The notes under the pieces were generated by a model, which worked only from the letters and a program-made list of their open reading frames with translations, was not told where the DNA came from and did no database searches. A DNA stretch of 46,212 bases from Oscillospiraceae bacterium (lineage in GTDB: Bacteria > Bacillota > Clostridia > Oscillospirales > CAG-272). Shown here one piece after another: positions 15,903-25,487 of the stretch (its first letter is position 1; each line of letters opens with the position of its first letter). The stretch is from positions 1 through 46,212 of the forward strand of contig SVSK01000012.1 of NCBI GenBank assembly GCA_015064345.1, given 5' to 3'. A program made the position numbers and the translations under genes.

Positions 15903-16550
15903 TCAGGTCATTTTTTCCTGCTTTACTTTCTTGTCAATTACATGACGGGATGCAAGCTCTCTGTGTACATCCTCAAGTGAGATACCCATCTGAAGCATAA
16001 GCACCATTACGTGATACGCAAGGTCTGCGATCTCGTAGACAGTCTCTTTCTTATCGTCAGCCTTACCTGCGATGATAACCTCGGTGCACTCCTCGCCAAC
16101 CTTCTTGAGAATCTTGTCAATTCCCTTCTCGAAGAGGTAGGTTGTGTATGAGCCTTCTTTTTTCTCAATCTTTCTGCCTTCAAGCATCTTCATGAGAGAC
16201 TCAAGCGAGAATTCGTGAAGAGTATCGCTTTCCCATACGGGATTTTCAAAGCATGATGTTGTGCCGAGATGGCACGCGGGTCCGTCGGGTTCAACCACAA
16301 CCACAAGTGCGTCCTTATCGCAGTCAGCAGTAATGGATACGATATGCTGATAATTCCCGCTTGTTTCTCCTTTGAGCCACAGCTCCTGTCTTGAACGGCT
16401 CCAAAAGCACGTCAGGCCTTTCTCAATTGAGATAGCGAGGCTTTCCTTGTTCATATACGCGAGAGTAAGAACGCGCTTTGTAACGGCGTCTACAACCACT
16501 GCAGGGATCAGACCGCGCTCGTCAAATTTTAGTTCATCTATGTTGATCAT
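15903..16550 (-). CDS. hisIE: Phosphoribosyl-AMP cyclohydrolase / phosphoribosyl-ATP pyrophosphatase
   Basis: [51 protein letters not shown] plus C-terminal His[14 protein letters not shown]. Confidence 0.96.
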   Translation of the reverse strand: MINIDELKFDERGLIPAVVVDAVTKRVLTLAYMNKESLAISIEKGLTCFWSRSRQELWLKGETSGNYQHIVSITADCDKDALVVVVEPDGPACHLGTTSCFENPVWESDTLHEFSLESLMKMLEGRKIEKKEGSYTTYLFEKGIDKILKKVGEECTEVIIAGKADDKKETVYEIADLAYHVMVLMLQMGISLEDVHRELASRHVIDKKVKQEKMT

Positions 16551-17326
16551 CTTATTATATCCTTTCTTGTAAGGCGGGTGGGGATTCCCTCATCTGCCAT
16601 TTTTGCTTTAAGATCGTGTATACTTACCTCACCAAAGTGGAATATTGATGCCGCAAGTCCTGCGTCAACCTTAGGGAGAGTGTTGAAGAGCGTGATAAAA
16701 TGGTCAATTGATCCTGCTCCGCCTGATGCGATAACGGGAACGGAGACAACGTCACACACAGCCTTCAGCATTTCAAGGTCGAATCCGCCCTTAACACCGT
16801 CGGTGTCGATTGAGTTGACCACGATCTCGCCTGCGCCACTGTCAACGCAACGCTTGATCCAGCTGATGGCTTCCATGCCTGTATCTTCTCTGCCGCCCTT
16901 TGCAAATACGCGGAACTCGTTGCCAACACGCTTTACGTCGACGGAGAGAACAACGCACTGGTCTCCGTAGAGCTTTGCCGCCTCTTCTATAAGCCCGGGA
17001 TTGCGAATTGCACCTGAGTTTACGCTGACCTTATCCGCGCCGCATTTCAGCACGCGGTCGAAGTCTGCTACGGTATTGATGCCACCGCCCACTGTAACCG
17101 GAATAAACACAGTTCGTGTTGTCTCGCAGAGTATATCAGTAAAAAGCTGTCTCCCCTCAAATGACGCTGTAATATCGTAGAATACCAGCTCATCTGCGCC
17201 GTTTTCGCTATAGTACTGTGCAAGCTCAACGGGAGAGGAGACATCATTCAGTCCTTCAAAATTTACACCCTTTACCACCCTTCCGTTCTTTACGTCAAGG
17301 CACGGGATTATTCGTTTTGTTATCAT
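16547..17326 (-). CDS. hisF: Imidazole glycerol phosphate synthase subunit HisF
   Basis: [36 protein letters not shown]. Confidence 0.98.
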   Translation of the reverse strand: MITKRIIPCLDVKNGRVVKGVNFEGLNDVSSPVELAQYYSENGADELVFYDITASFEGRQLFTDILCETTRTVFIPVTVGGGINTVADFDRVLKCGADKVSVNSGAIRNPGLIEEAAKLYGDQCVVLSVDVKRVGNEFRVFAKGGREDTGMEAISWIKRCVDSGAGEIVVNSIDTDGVKGGFDLEMLKAVCDVVSVPVIASGGAGSIDHFITLFNTLPKVDAGLAASIFHFGEVSIHDLKAKMADEGIPTRLTRKDIIR

Positions 17327-18036
17327 TTTGCCGCCTCTATTGCTTCTTTAAGAGATATTGCGCCTGTATAGTAGGCTTTACCGATGATAGCGCCATGGAT
17401 GTCGAGCTTTGCAAGCTTATAGATATCTTCCATTGACGATACGCCGCCGGATGCGATAATGTTCATGTGAAGCTCTTGGGAAAGCTCATCATAAAGAGAC
17501 ACGTTACTTCCCTGCATTGCGCCGTCTTTGGAGATATCGGTTGAGATAAGAGTCTTAATACCAATACTCTCCATCATCTTACAGAATTCTATTGCTGTGT
17601 AGGCGGATTTTTCTGTCCAGCCCTTTACTGCAACATATCCGTCCTTAATGTCAACGCCAACTGCGATCTTATCGCCGTACTTTTCAGCGGCTTCTCTTGC
17701 AAATTCGGGATTCTGTACTGCAGCTGTTCCGAGGATAACACGGTCAAGACCTGCCTCGATGTATGCGTCAACCACTTCCATACTACGAATACCGCCGCCA
17801 ATTTCACATAACAGTGAAGTTTCTGCTTTGATACGCTTGACGATATCAAAATTGGGTATCTTTCCGTTCTTTGCGCCCTCAAGGTCTACAAGGTGGATAC
17901 AAGTCGCACCCTGCTTCTCAAAGTCACGTGCAACCTCAAGAGGATCGTCGTTATAAACGGTCATTTTTGCGTAGTCACCCTTGAACAGGCGAACTGCTTT
18001 GCCTTCAAATAAATCTATTGCGGGGTAAATCAGCAT
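17323..18036 (-). CDS. hisA: ProFAR isomerase HisA
   Basis: MLIYPAIDLFEGKAVRLFKGDY..IGGGIRSMEVVDAYIEAGLDRVILGTAAV. Confidence 0.97.
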   Translation of the reverse strand: MLIYPAIDLFEGKAVRLFKGDYAKMTVYNDDPLEVARDFEKQGATCIHLVDLEGAKNGKIPNFDIVKRIKAETSLLCEIGGGIRSMEVVDAYIEAGLDRVILGTAAVQNPEFAREAAEKYGDKIAVGVDIKDGYVAVKGWTEKSAYTAIEFCKMMESIGIKTLISTDISKDGAMQGSNVSLYDELSQELHMNIIASGGVSSMEDIYKLAKLDIHGAIIGKAYYTGAISLKEAIEAAK

Positions 18037-18040
18037 AAAC

Positions 18041-18655
18041 TCACCTCAACTCAATAAATGCGCGAAGTATCTTTAGTCCGACCTCTCCGCTTTTTTCGGG
18101 ATGGAACTGACAGCCGAAGATATTGTCTTTTGCAACTGCCGCCGTGAGAGTTGCTCCGTATTCGGTAGTTGCGACTGTAGATTCTGCGCAATTTGTTCCG
18201 TGATAGGAATGAACGAAGTAAACATGAACGCCTTCGTCAATATATTTGAATATCGGACTTTTCTCTCCACAGAATTTCAGTGCATTCCAACCGATGTGGG
18301 GAATTTTAAGCCCTTCGGGTATGGTCTCCGATATAGGACGGATTTCGCCTTTTATAAGTCCAAGTCCCTCATACTCGCCGTATTCATAGCTTTTTTCAAG
18401 AAGCATTTGCATACCAAGGCAGATTCCCATAAGGGGTTTGCCCTTTTCTGCTTCATCAATGACAACGGATGCAAGACCGGACTGACGAAGCTTTGCCGCC
18501 GCGTCTCCGAATGCACCGACACCCGGGAGAATGATCTTGTCAGCATTGCGAAGTATCTTTTCGTCTGACGTCACCACTGCATCTGCTCCGATCGCGGCAA
18601 ATGACGAGCGGAGCGAAAACAGGTTGCCAACGCCATAGTCAACTATTGCTATCAT
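18041..18655 (-). CDS. hisH: Imidazole glycerol phosphate synthase glutaminase HisH
   Basis: MIAIVDYGVGNLFSLRSSF..LMGICLGMQMLLEKSYE..FGCQFHPEKSGEVG. Confidence 0.97.
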   Translation of the reverse strand: MIAIVDYGVGNLFSLRSSFAAIGADAVVTSDEKILRNADKIILPGVGAFGDAAAKLRQSGLASVVIDEAEKGKPLMGICLGMQMLLEKSYEYGEYEGLGLIKGEIRPISETIPEGLKIPHIGWNALKFCGEKSPIFKYIDEGVHVYFVHSYHGTNCAESTVATTEYGATLTAAVAKDNIFGCQFHPEKSGEVGLKILRAFIELR

Positions 18656-19242
18656 TAAAGAACTCCTTTTGTGGATGGGATCTCGTTTGCGTATGCAGGG
18701 TCTATCGCCACAGCATCCTTAAGGCTTCGCGCAACAGATTTGAAGGTGCCTTCGATGATGTGGTGAGAATTTTTTCCGTCAAACTGCTTGATGTGGAGAG
18801 TGATTCCTGCGTTTCTAACAAATCCGAGCCAAAATTCCTCAACCAGTTCTGTATCAAAGTCGCCAACCTTTTCTGTAGGTATCTCAAGTCCGTAACCGAG
18901 GTAGTCTCTGCCTGAAATATCAACAGCGGAAAGAATGAGCGCTTCATCCATCGGGAGGATCATGTTACCGTAGCGGTATATGCCTCTCTTGTCTCCCACA
19001 GCCTCTCTGAAGGCCTGTCCGAGCGAGATGCCGATATCCTCTGCGGTGTGATGGTAGTCCACCTCAACGTCACCCACGCACTTCACAGTAAGATCAAATC
19101 TGCCGTGCTTTGCGAAAAGTGTGAGCATGTGGTCGAGAAATCCGCAGCCTGTGTCGATTGCACTTCTGCCGCTTCCGTCAAGGTCAAGGGTGAGGGATAT
19201 ATCAGTTTCCGCTGTCTTGCGGTTGATCTCTGATCTTCTCAT
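18655..19242 (-). CDS. hisB: Imidazoleglycerol-phosphate dehydratase
   Basis: GCGFLDHMLTLFAKHGRFDL..DYHHTAEDIGISLGQAFREAVGDKRGIYRYG. Confidence 0.97.
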   Translation of the reverse strand: MRRSEINRKTAETDISLTLDLDGSGRSAIDTGCGFLDHMLTLFAKHGRFDLTVKCVGDVEVDYHHTAEDIGISLGQAFREAVGDKRGIYRYGNMILPMDEALILSAVDISGRDYLGYGLEIPTEKVGDFDTELVEEFWLGFVRNAGITLHIKQFDGKNSHHIIEGTFKSVARSLKDAVAIDPAYANEIPSTKGVL

Positions 19243-20303
19243 TTTGTCTCCTCCAGAATTTCGTTGAGTTTTGCGATCAATATATTCATCTGCTCAAGGC
19301 TGCCAATGGTAATGCGGTTGTAATCAGTGAGTCTCGGCTTATCAAAATGACGCACGAGGACACCTTTTTCCTTGAGTTTAAGGTAGATATCCTTACCGCT
19401 TACTCTGTTATGCTTTGCGAAAATGAAGTTTGCGCTTGAGTCCGGCATTGTAAAGCCAAGCTTTGAAAGCTCACTTGCTGTATATGCGCGATTTTCGATG
19501 ACGGTTTTGCAGTTGTTCTGCACGTATTCGTCGTCTTCAAGCATTCCCACGCCCTGTGCAAGTGTCATGCTGTTTACGTTATAGGGGTTGGTTGAGTAAC
19601 GGATCGTGTGGAGGTCTGCAATCAGCTTTTTAGAGCCGATGCCAAATCCAAGTCTTGCGCCTGCCATTGAGCGTGATTTAGAAAAAGTCTGTGTAACGAG
19701 CAAATTATCGTACTCTCTGACAAGCGGAATACAGCTTTCGCCACCGAAGTCAACGTACGCCTCGTCAATTAAAACCACGTTATCGGGATTGCTCTCGATG
19801 ATCTTGCGAATCTCACCCACGGGCAACGAAATGCCTGTAGGAGCATTAGGATTTGCAATGAATATGGTTTTGCTTATACCGATATAGTCGTTTACGTCAA
19901 TCGTAAAATCATCTTTCAGAGGAATTTCCTCATAAGGAACACCGTTCAGGTCCGCAAACACAGGATAGAAGCCGTAGGTTATATCGGGAAATACTGCCGG
20001 ATGATCCTTGTCACAAAACGCCATAAATGCGAAGTTAAGCACCTCGTCTGAGCCGTTTGTGACGATAGTTTCCTCATAGTCAACGCCATAGTATTCTGCA
20101 AGCTTTTCTCGCAGTGCACGGCACTCGGGGTCGGAATAGAGTTCGGTTTTCTTTGCAGCTGACAGAGCATTCTCTATTGCTGTCTTTGACGGAGGAAACG
20201 GAGACTCGTTTGTGTTCAGCTTGACGTATTTCATATCTCTCGGCTGTTCCCCGGGAGTGTATGGTACAAGCTTATCAAATTTAGCGGAGAAAAATCTGCT
20301 CAT
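19239..20303 (-). CDS. hisC: Histidinol-phosphate aminotransferase
   Basis: KLNTNESPFPPS..NPNAPTGISLP..VLIDEAYVDFGGES..TQTFSKSRSMAGARLGFGIG. Confidence 0.95.
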   Translation of the reverse strand: MSRFFSAKFDKLVPYTPGEQPRDMKYVKLNTNESPFPPSKTAIENALSAAKKTELYSDPECRALREKLAEYYGVDYEETIVTNGSDEVLNFAFMAFCDKDHPAVFPDITYGFYPVFADLNGVPYEEIPLKDDFTIDVNDYIGISKTIFIANPNAPTGISLPVGEIRKIIESNPDNVVLIDEAYVDFGGESCIPLVREYDNLLVTQTFSKSRSMAGARLGFGIGSKKLIADLHTIRYSTNPYNVNSMTLAQGVGMLEDDEYVQNNCKTVIENRAYTASELSKLGFTMPDSSANFIFAKHNRVSGKDIYLKLKEKGVLVRHFDKPRLTDYNRITIGSLEQMNILIAKLNEILEETK

Positions 20304-20304
20304 G

Positions 20305-21579
20305 TCAGTCCTCGAATCTGATCACCGCGCTCTTTGCGTGTGCGGTAAGTCCTTCTTTTTCAGCAAATCTGTGTACGTCCCAAGCAACGTTCTTCAGCGC
20401 ATCCTTTGTGTAGTAGGTGTACTGTGTTTTCTTAATAAAATCATCCACAGACAAGGGGCTGGAGAATCGTGCTGTGCCGCTTGTGGGAAGTGTGTGGTTA
20501 GGACCTGCGAAGTAGTCACCAAGCGCTTCGGGACAATACTTGCCCATGAAGATGGATCCTGCGTGCTTGATGCTATCGAGATAGTCGAAAGGATTGTCAA
20601 CTGCAAGTTCAAGGTGCTCGGGAGCGATCTCGTTTGCAATATCAATTGCCGCCATGAGAGTGTCAGCAACAATGATCTTGCCGTTATTGTCGATGGAAAC
20701 ACGTGCGATCTCTGCTCTTTCAAGAAGAGGAATCTGTACTTCAAGCTCGCGGGAAACAGCTTCAGCAAGCTCCATTGAATCTGTAACAAGAACTGCGCTT
20801 GCCATTTTGTCGTGTTCTGCTTGTGAGAGAAGGTCTGCAGCGACGTAACGGGGATTTGTTGTTTTGTCAGCCACAACGAGAATCTCACTGGGGCCTGCAA
20901 TCATGTCGATGGATACCTGGCCGAACACCTGCTTCTTTGCTTCTGCTACGAATGCGTTACCTGGGCCTACTATCTTGTCGACCTTCGGAATGCTCTCCGT
21001 TCCGTAAGCAAGTGCCGCGATTGCCTGTGCTCCGCCTACCTTGAAGATCTTGTCAACTCCCGCAACACTTGCCGCAACGAGGATGGCAGGATTGACCTTA
21101 CCCTCTGCGTTCGGAGGTGTAACCATTACAACGTCTTCGCATCCGGCAATCTTAGCGGGGATGGAGTCCATAAGTACTGTGGAAGGATACGCCGCTGTAC
21201 CGCCGGGCACGTAAAGACCTGCTTTATCTACCGGAATAATCTTCTGACCGACCACAACACCTGCTTCGTCGTTAATGATGAAGCTGTTGCGAACCTGTCT
21301 CCGGTGGAACTTTATGATATTCGCTGCCGCTTTTTTAATAACCTCAACGAACTCAGGTTCTACAAGAGTATAAGCCTCTTCGATTTCCTCTTTGGTAACG
21401 CGGAGAGATATAAGCTCTGCTCGGTCGAACTTTTCTGTATATTCAAGAAGTGCGCTGTCACCGTTTTTTCTAACATTGGCGATAATTTCCGCAACAACTG
21501 CCTCAACGTCTACAGTCGGAACGGCGCGTGCAAAGATATCCTTATTATCAACCTCGCCGTATTTCAGTATCTTAATCAT
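20305..21579 (-). CDS. hisD: Histidinol dehydrogenase
   Basis: GLYVPGGTAAYPSTVLMDSIPAKIAGC..GAQAIAALAYGTESIPKVDKIVGPGNAFVAEAKKQVFGQVSIDMIAGPSEILVVAD. Confidence 0.98.
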   Translation of the reverse strand: MIKILKYGEVDNKDIFARAVPTVDVEAVVAEIIANVRKNGDSALLEYTEKFDRAELISLRVTKEEIEEAYTLVEPEFVEVIKKAAANIIKFHRRQVRNSFIINDEAGVVVGQKIIPVDKAGLYVPGGTAAYPSTVLMDSIPAKIAGCEDVVMVTPPNAEGKVNPAILVAASVAGVDKIFKVGGAQAIAALAYGTESIPKVDKIVGPGNAFVAEAKKQVFGQVSIDMIAGPSEILVVADKTTNPRYVAADLLSQAEHDKMASAVLVTDSMELAEAVSRELEVQIPLLERAEIARVSIDNNGKIIVADTLMAAIDIANEIAPEHLELAVDNPFDYLDSIKHAGSIFMGKYCPEALGDYFAGPNHTLPTSGTARFSSPLSVDDFIKKTQYTYYTKDALKNVAWDVHRFAEKEGLTAHAKSAVIRFED

Positions 21580-22213
21580 TTTTAGCCTCCAGCTGTGCCA
21601 CGATCTGCTGCGTCAGCTTTTCTATCTGTTCGTTTTTGAATCGAAAGCTTGATTTGTTTGCAATTAGTCTTGCGCTGATCGGAACTACTGTCTCAATTAC
21701 ATTGAGGTCGTTCTCTTTCAGCGTTGTACCTGTCTCAACGATATCCACAATCACATCGGAAAGGCCGAGGATGGGGGCTATCTCAATAGAGCCGTTGAGA
21801 TGAATGATATCTATGTCTCTGCCCTTGGCCGCGTAGTGGTTCTGGGCTATGTTTACAAACTTTGTTGCTACACGGAGCGTGCGTCTGGGGTCATCGTGGA
21901 AGTCTGCTTTTGCCGCTACCGCCATTCTGCATTTGCCAAGGTTAAGGTCTAACAGCTCGTAAATATCAGGCTGGTACTCAAGCAGAATGTCCTTGCCCGC
22001 AACACCTATATCCGCCGCACCACGCTCAACATAAATTGATACGTCAGAGGGCTTTACCCAGAAATAACGGACTCCAACCTCTTCATTCTCAAAGATGAGC
22101 TTGCGGTTGTTCTCCTTGATTGACGGGCACTCAAATCCTGCTTTTTCAAACATCGAGTAAACCTTCTCGCCAAGTCTTCCTTTGGGAAGCGCAATATTCA
22201 AGATCGTTTTCAT
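21572..22213 (-). CDS. hisG: ATP phosphoribosyltransferase, short form
   Basis: NIALPKGRLGEKVYSMFEKAGF..VRYFWVKPSDVSIYVERGAADIGVAGKDILLE. About 213 aa, HisZ-dependent type. Confidence 0.96.
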   Translation of the reverse strand: MKTILNIALPKGRLGEKVYSMFEKAGFECPSIKENNRKLIFENEEVGVRYFWVKPSDVSIYVERGAADIGVAGKDILLEYQPDIYELLDLNLGKCRMAVAAKADFHDDPRRTLRVATKFVNIAQNHYAAKGRDIDIIHLNGSIEIAPILGLSDVIVDIVETGTTLKENDLNVIETVVPISARLIANKSSFRFKNEQIEKLTQQIVAQLEAKND

Positions 22214-22216
22214 ATT

Positions 22217-23317
22217 TTACTCCCCTTTGATAAGATCAACGAGCTTCTTATACTTAATATTTTCAGGAACGGATTTTACCGCCATAACGCTTTCGCCGTT
22301 GTTTGTAAGCTCTTTTATTTTTTCGGAAAGGCTTTTGAGGGAAATACCGTCTCCGTAAAGCACAACGGTATCTACATCGAACTCCTCGCCATCGGTAAGT
22401 CTTTCAAGCATATCGAGATACACCGCAAAGCCGATAGCGCGGGATTTCTTTCCCATTTTCTTCAAGAGTTTATCGTACTGTCCGCCTGAGAGTACGCCGG
22501 TAGGAACGCCGGGCACAAATCCCTTGAATACGATTCCGTTATAGTAATGCATATCGTTAACAACGGAAAAATCAATTTTGATTATGTCACCGCATCCAAT
22601 CTCGTCAAGTGCAGTAACAATACTGTCAAGCTCATCAATAAGAGATGACGGTATGATGTCACCGAGAACATTCTTGAGCTTTCCGATAACATCTGCAGGC
22701 TTTCCGTAAATTGATATGAGATTTTTAAGTAGCTCTGCATACTCGTCACTGATTCCCGCACCACGGCATACTGTCTTGATATCGTGGATGTTTTTCTCAC
22801 CGATGAGGCTGAGCACACTGTCTCTGTCTCTTCCAAAAAGTCCGATCTTATCAAGTACAGCGGAAACAATACCGAGATGAGAGATGTCAAGCTCACCCTC
22901 AGATGAGATAGTCTTAATGCTCTCTGCCGCCAGCATCAAGACCTCAAAGATAGAGTAGTCATCAATATCTCCGATGCACTCAAGGCCGACCTGCATGATC
23001 TCGCGGAATGACTTTGTGCTGCCTGAGATGCGGTATACGTTTTCGTTATAATATACTTTCTCGACTCTGTCAGCCTCGTCCTTGCTGTTTTTGATGATCG
23101 ACAGCGTTACGTCAGGCTTAAGAGCCATCAGCTTACCGTTTGTATCAGTGAATGTGATTATGTTGTCAGAAATAAGGAAGTTCTTGTTGCGAACGTAAAG
23201 ATCGTACTCCTCGAACTTGCTCATTTTATACTGTGAATAGCCGTACTTTCCGTACAAAGCGCGCAAAGCAAATATAGCTCGCTCATCAGCCTTCAGTTTC
23301 ATTTCATCTATGTTCAT
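22217..23317 (-). CDS. hisZ: ATP phosphoribosyltransferase regulatory subunit (HisRS-like)
   Basis: HisRS-like LMALKPDVTLSIIK..GVLSGGQYDKLLKKMGKKSRAIGFAVYLDMLERL; next to short hisG. Confidence 0.92.
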   Translation of the reverse strand: MNIDEMKLKADERAIFALRALYGKYGYSQYKMSKFEEYDLYVRNKNFLISDNIITFTDTNGKLMALKPDVTLSIIKNSKDEADRVEKVYYNENVYRISGSTKSFREIMQVGLECIGDIDDYSIFEVLMLAAESIKTISSEGELDISHLGIVSAVLDKIGLFGRDRDSVLSLIGEKNIHDIKTVCRGAGISDEYAELLKNLISIYGKPADVIGKLKNVLGDIIPSSLIDELDSIVTALDEIGCGDIIKIDFSVVNDMHYYNGIVFKGFVPGVPTGVLSGGQYDKLLKKMGKKSRAIGFAVYLDMLERLTDGEEFDVDTVVLYGDGISLKSLSEKIKELTNNGESVMAVKSVPENIKYKKLVDLIKGE

Positions 23318-23616
23318 TTACTTCTCTTCTCCGCTTGCTTCAGTTTTTCTATTGCGTTAAGATAACCGCCGTCACCGTAGTTCAGGCACTTCCTTACGCG
23401 GCAAATGGTCGCTGTACTGATGCTTGTTTCCTCGGAGATACGCTGGCAGCTATACCCTTTTTCAAGCATAACAGCTACGTCAAATCTCTGAGCCATATCC
23501 TGAATTTCACGAATTGTGCACACGTCCTCGAAAAATGCATAGCAATCATCAATGGAATCGAGGCTCAATATTGCACGAAAAAGTTGGTCCATTGCAGGGG
23601 AATGAAGGTCCACCAT
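23314..23616 (-). CDS. TrpR/YerC-family regulator at head of his operon (HisR-like)
   Basis: DQLFRAILSLDSIDDCYAFFEDVCTIREIQDMAQRFDVAVMLEKGYSCQRISEETSISTATICRVRKCLNYGDGGY. First gene of the his operon; ATG 23616 after GTGGGAG. Confidence 0.85.
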   Translation of the reverse strand: MVDLHSPAMDQLFRAILSLDSIDDCYAFFEDVCTIREIQDMAQRFDVAVMLEKGYSCQRISEETSISTATICRVRKCLNYGDGGYLNAIEKLKQAEKRSK

Positions 23617-23638
23617 GATAATTTCTCCCACTAATAAA

Positions 23639-23679
23639 TATTACCCGTTAATAATACCACTTTATCATGCTAAAGTCAA
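23639..23679 (-). promoter_or_regulatory. his operon promoter with overlapping palindrome
   Basis: TTGACT (23674-23679), 17 bp, TATTAT (23651-23656); palindrome tattacCCGttaata at 23639-23653 abuts/overlaps the -10. Confidence 0.65.
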
Positions 23680-23724
23680 TAGTATTTTGCAAATTTCTTC
23701 TAAAAATCACAGAGAAAAATATAT

Positions 23725-23782
23725 AAAATACGCCCGATCTCTAATGCATTATGCACAAAGAGTGTCCGGGCGATATTTTGTT
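23725..23782 (-). terminator. Terminator-like structure after fhs (end of purine operon)
   Basis: AAAATAtCGCCCG ... CGGGCGTATTTT on the minus strand. Confidence 0.5.
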
Positions 23783-23790
23783 ATAAATTA

Positions 23791-25470
23791 TTAGAACAGA
23801 CCTGTGATCTTTCCGTTTTCGTCAACGTCAATACGCTCTGCCGCAGGAGACTTAGGAAGTCCGGGCATGGTGAGAATTTCACCTGTCAGAACTACGATAA
23901 ATCCTGCGCCTGCAGATACCTTAACATTCTTAACGGTTACGGTAAATCCTTCGGGAGCACCAAGCTTTGTAGGATCATCAGAGAAGCTGTACTGCGTCTT
24001 TGCGATACATACGGGAAGCTTATCAAATCCAAGTGCTGTAAGTTCAGCGATCTGCTTCTGTGCCGCGGGAAGGATGGAGATACCCTCGCCGCCGTAAACT
24101 TTCTTCGCAACAGCTTCGATCTTCTCTTCGATAGTGGAGTCAAGCTCGTAGGAGAATGTGAAGTCACCCTGCTCTTCTTCACAGAGACGTACTACCTCGC
24201 GTGCAAGCTCTTCGCCGCCCTTACCGCCGTTTGCCCATACTGTGGACAGGCAGGTATTAACGCCGAGTTCTCTGCACTTTGCGATGATAAAGTCGATTTC
24301 CTTATCTGTATCTGTGGGGAATCTGTTAACTGCAACCACGCAAGGAAGCTTATAAACGTTCTTGATGTTGGAAACGTGACGAAGAAGGTTAGGAATACCT
24401 GCTTCGAGAGCGCCAAGATCTTCTGTGCCAAGCTGTGTCTTTGCAAGGCCGCCGTGCATCTTAAGCGCGCGAACTGTAGCAACAACAACAACTGCATCAG
24501 GTACAAGTCCTGCAGCGCGGCACTTAATGTCAAGGAACTTTTCAGCACCAAGGTCAGCGCCAAATCCTGCTTCGGTTACTGTGTAGTCGCCCATCTTAAG
24601 CGCCATCTTTGTAGCGATAACGGAGTTACATCCGTGTGCGATGTTTGCGAAAGGACCGCCGTGTACGAATGCGGGTGTTCCTTCAAGAGTCTGAACCAGG
24701 TTAGGAGCAAGAGCGTCCTTGAGAAGTGCTGTCATTGCGCCTGCCGCTTTAAGCTGACCGCAGGTTACAGGCTCGCCCTTTGCTGTATAGCCAACGATGA
24801 TTCTGGAGAGTCTTGCCTTGAGGTCGGAGATGGAGTTGGAAAGGCAGAACACAGCCATGATCTCGGACGCAACTGTAATGTCGAATCCGTCTTCTCTTGG
24901 CACACCGTTTGTCTTGCCGCCCATACCGTCAACGATGAAACGAAGCTGACGGTCGTTCATGTCAACACAGCGCTTCCATGTGATTCTGCGAACGTCGATG
25001 CCAAGCTCGTTGCCCTGCTGGATGTGATTGTCAAGCATAGCCGCAAGAAGGTTATTAGCTGCGCCGATTGCATGGAAGTCACCTGTGAAGTGGAGATTGA
25101 TGTCCTCCATGGGAACTACCTGAGCGTATCCACCGCCTGCCGCACCGCCCTTAACACCGAAAACGGGTCCGAGGGAGGGCTCACGGAGTGCTACTGTTAC
25201 GTCCTTGCCAATGCGCTTAAGACCGTCAGCAAGACCGATCGTTGTTGTTGTCTTGCCTTCGCCTGCGGGAGTGGGTGTGATAGCTGTCACGAGAACGAGC
25301 TTACCGTCCTTCTGATCTTTCTTGTCTTCAAGGAGAGAGAGGCTTACTTTTGCCTTGTATCTACCGTACTGGTCGATGTACTTCTCATCAATGTGAGCAG
25401 TCTTTGCGATCTCAAAAATAGGCTTAAGCTCACAGCTCTGAGCGATTTCAATATCAGTTTTGTACTGCAT
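23791..25470 (-). CDS. fhs: Formate--tetrahydrofolate ligase
   Basis: [75 protein letters not shown]. Confidence 0.98.
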   Translation of the reverse strand: MQYKTDIEIAQSCELKPIFEIAKTAHIDEKYIDQYGRYKAKVSLSLLEDKKDQKDGKLVLVTAITPTPAGEGKTTTTIGLADGLKRIGKDVTVALREPSLGPVFGVKGGAAGGGYAQVVPMEDINLHFTGDFHAIGAANNLLAAMLDNHIQQGNELGIDVRRITWKRCVDMNDRQLRFIVDGMGGKTNGVPREDGFDITVASEIMAVFCLSNSISDLKARLSRIIVGYTAKGEPVTCGQLKAAGAMTALLKDALAPNLVQTLEGTPAFVHGGPFANIAHGCNSVIATKMALKMGDYTVTEAGFGADLGAEKFLDIKCRAAGLVPDAVVVVATVRALKMHGGLAKTQLGTEDLGALEAGIPNLLRHVSNIKNVYKLPCVVAVNRFPTDTDKEIDFIIAKCRELGVNTCLSTVWANGGKGGEELAREVVRLCEEEQGDFTFSYELDSTIEEKIEAVAKKVYGGEGISILPAAQKQIAELTALGFDKLPVCIAKTQYSFSDDPTKLGAPEGFTVTVKNVKVSAGAGFIVVLTGEILTMPGLPKSPAAERIDVDENGKITGLF

Positions 25471-25487
25471 TTTCGTGTCCTCCGTTA

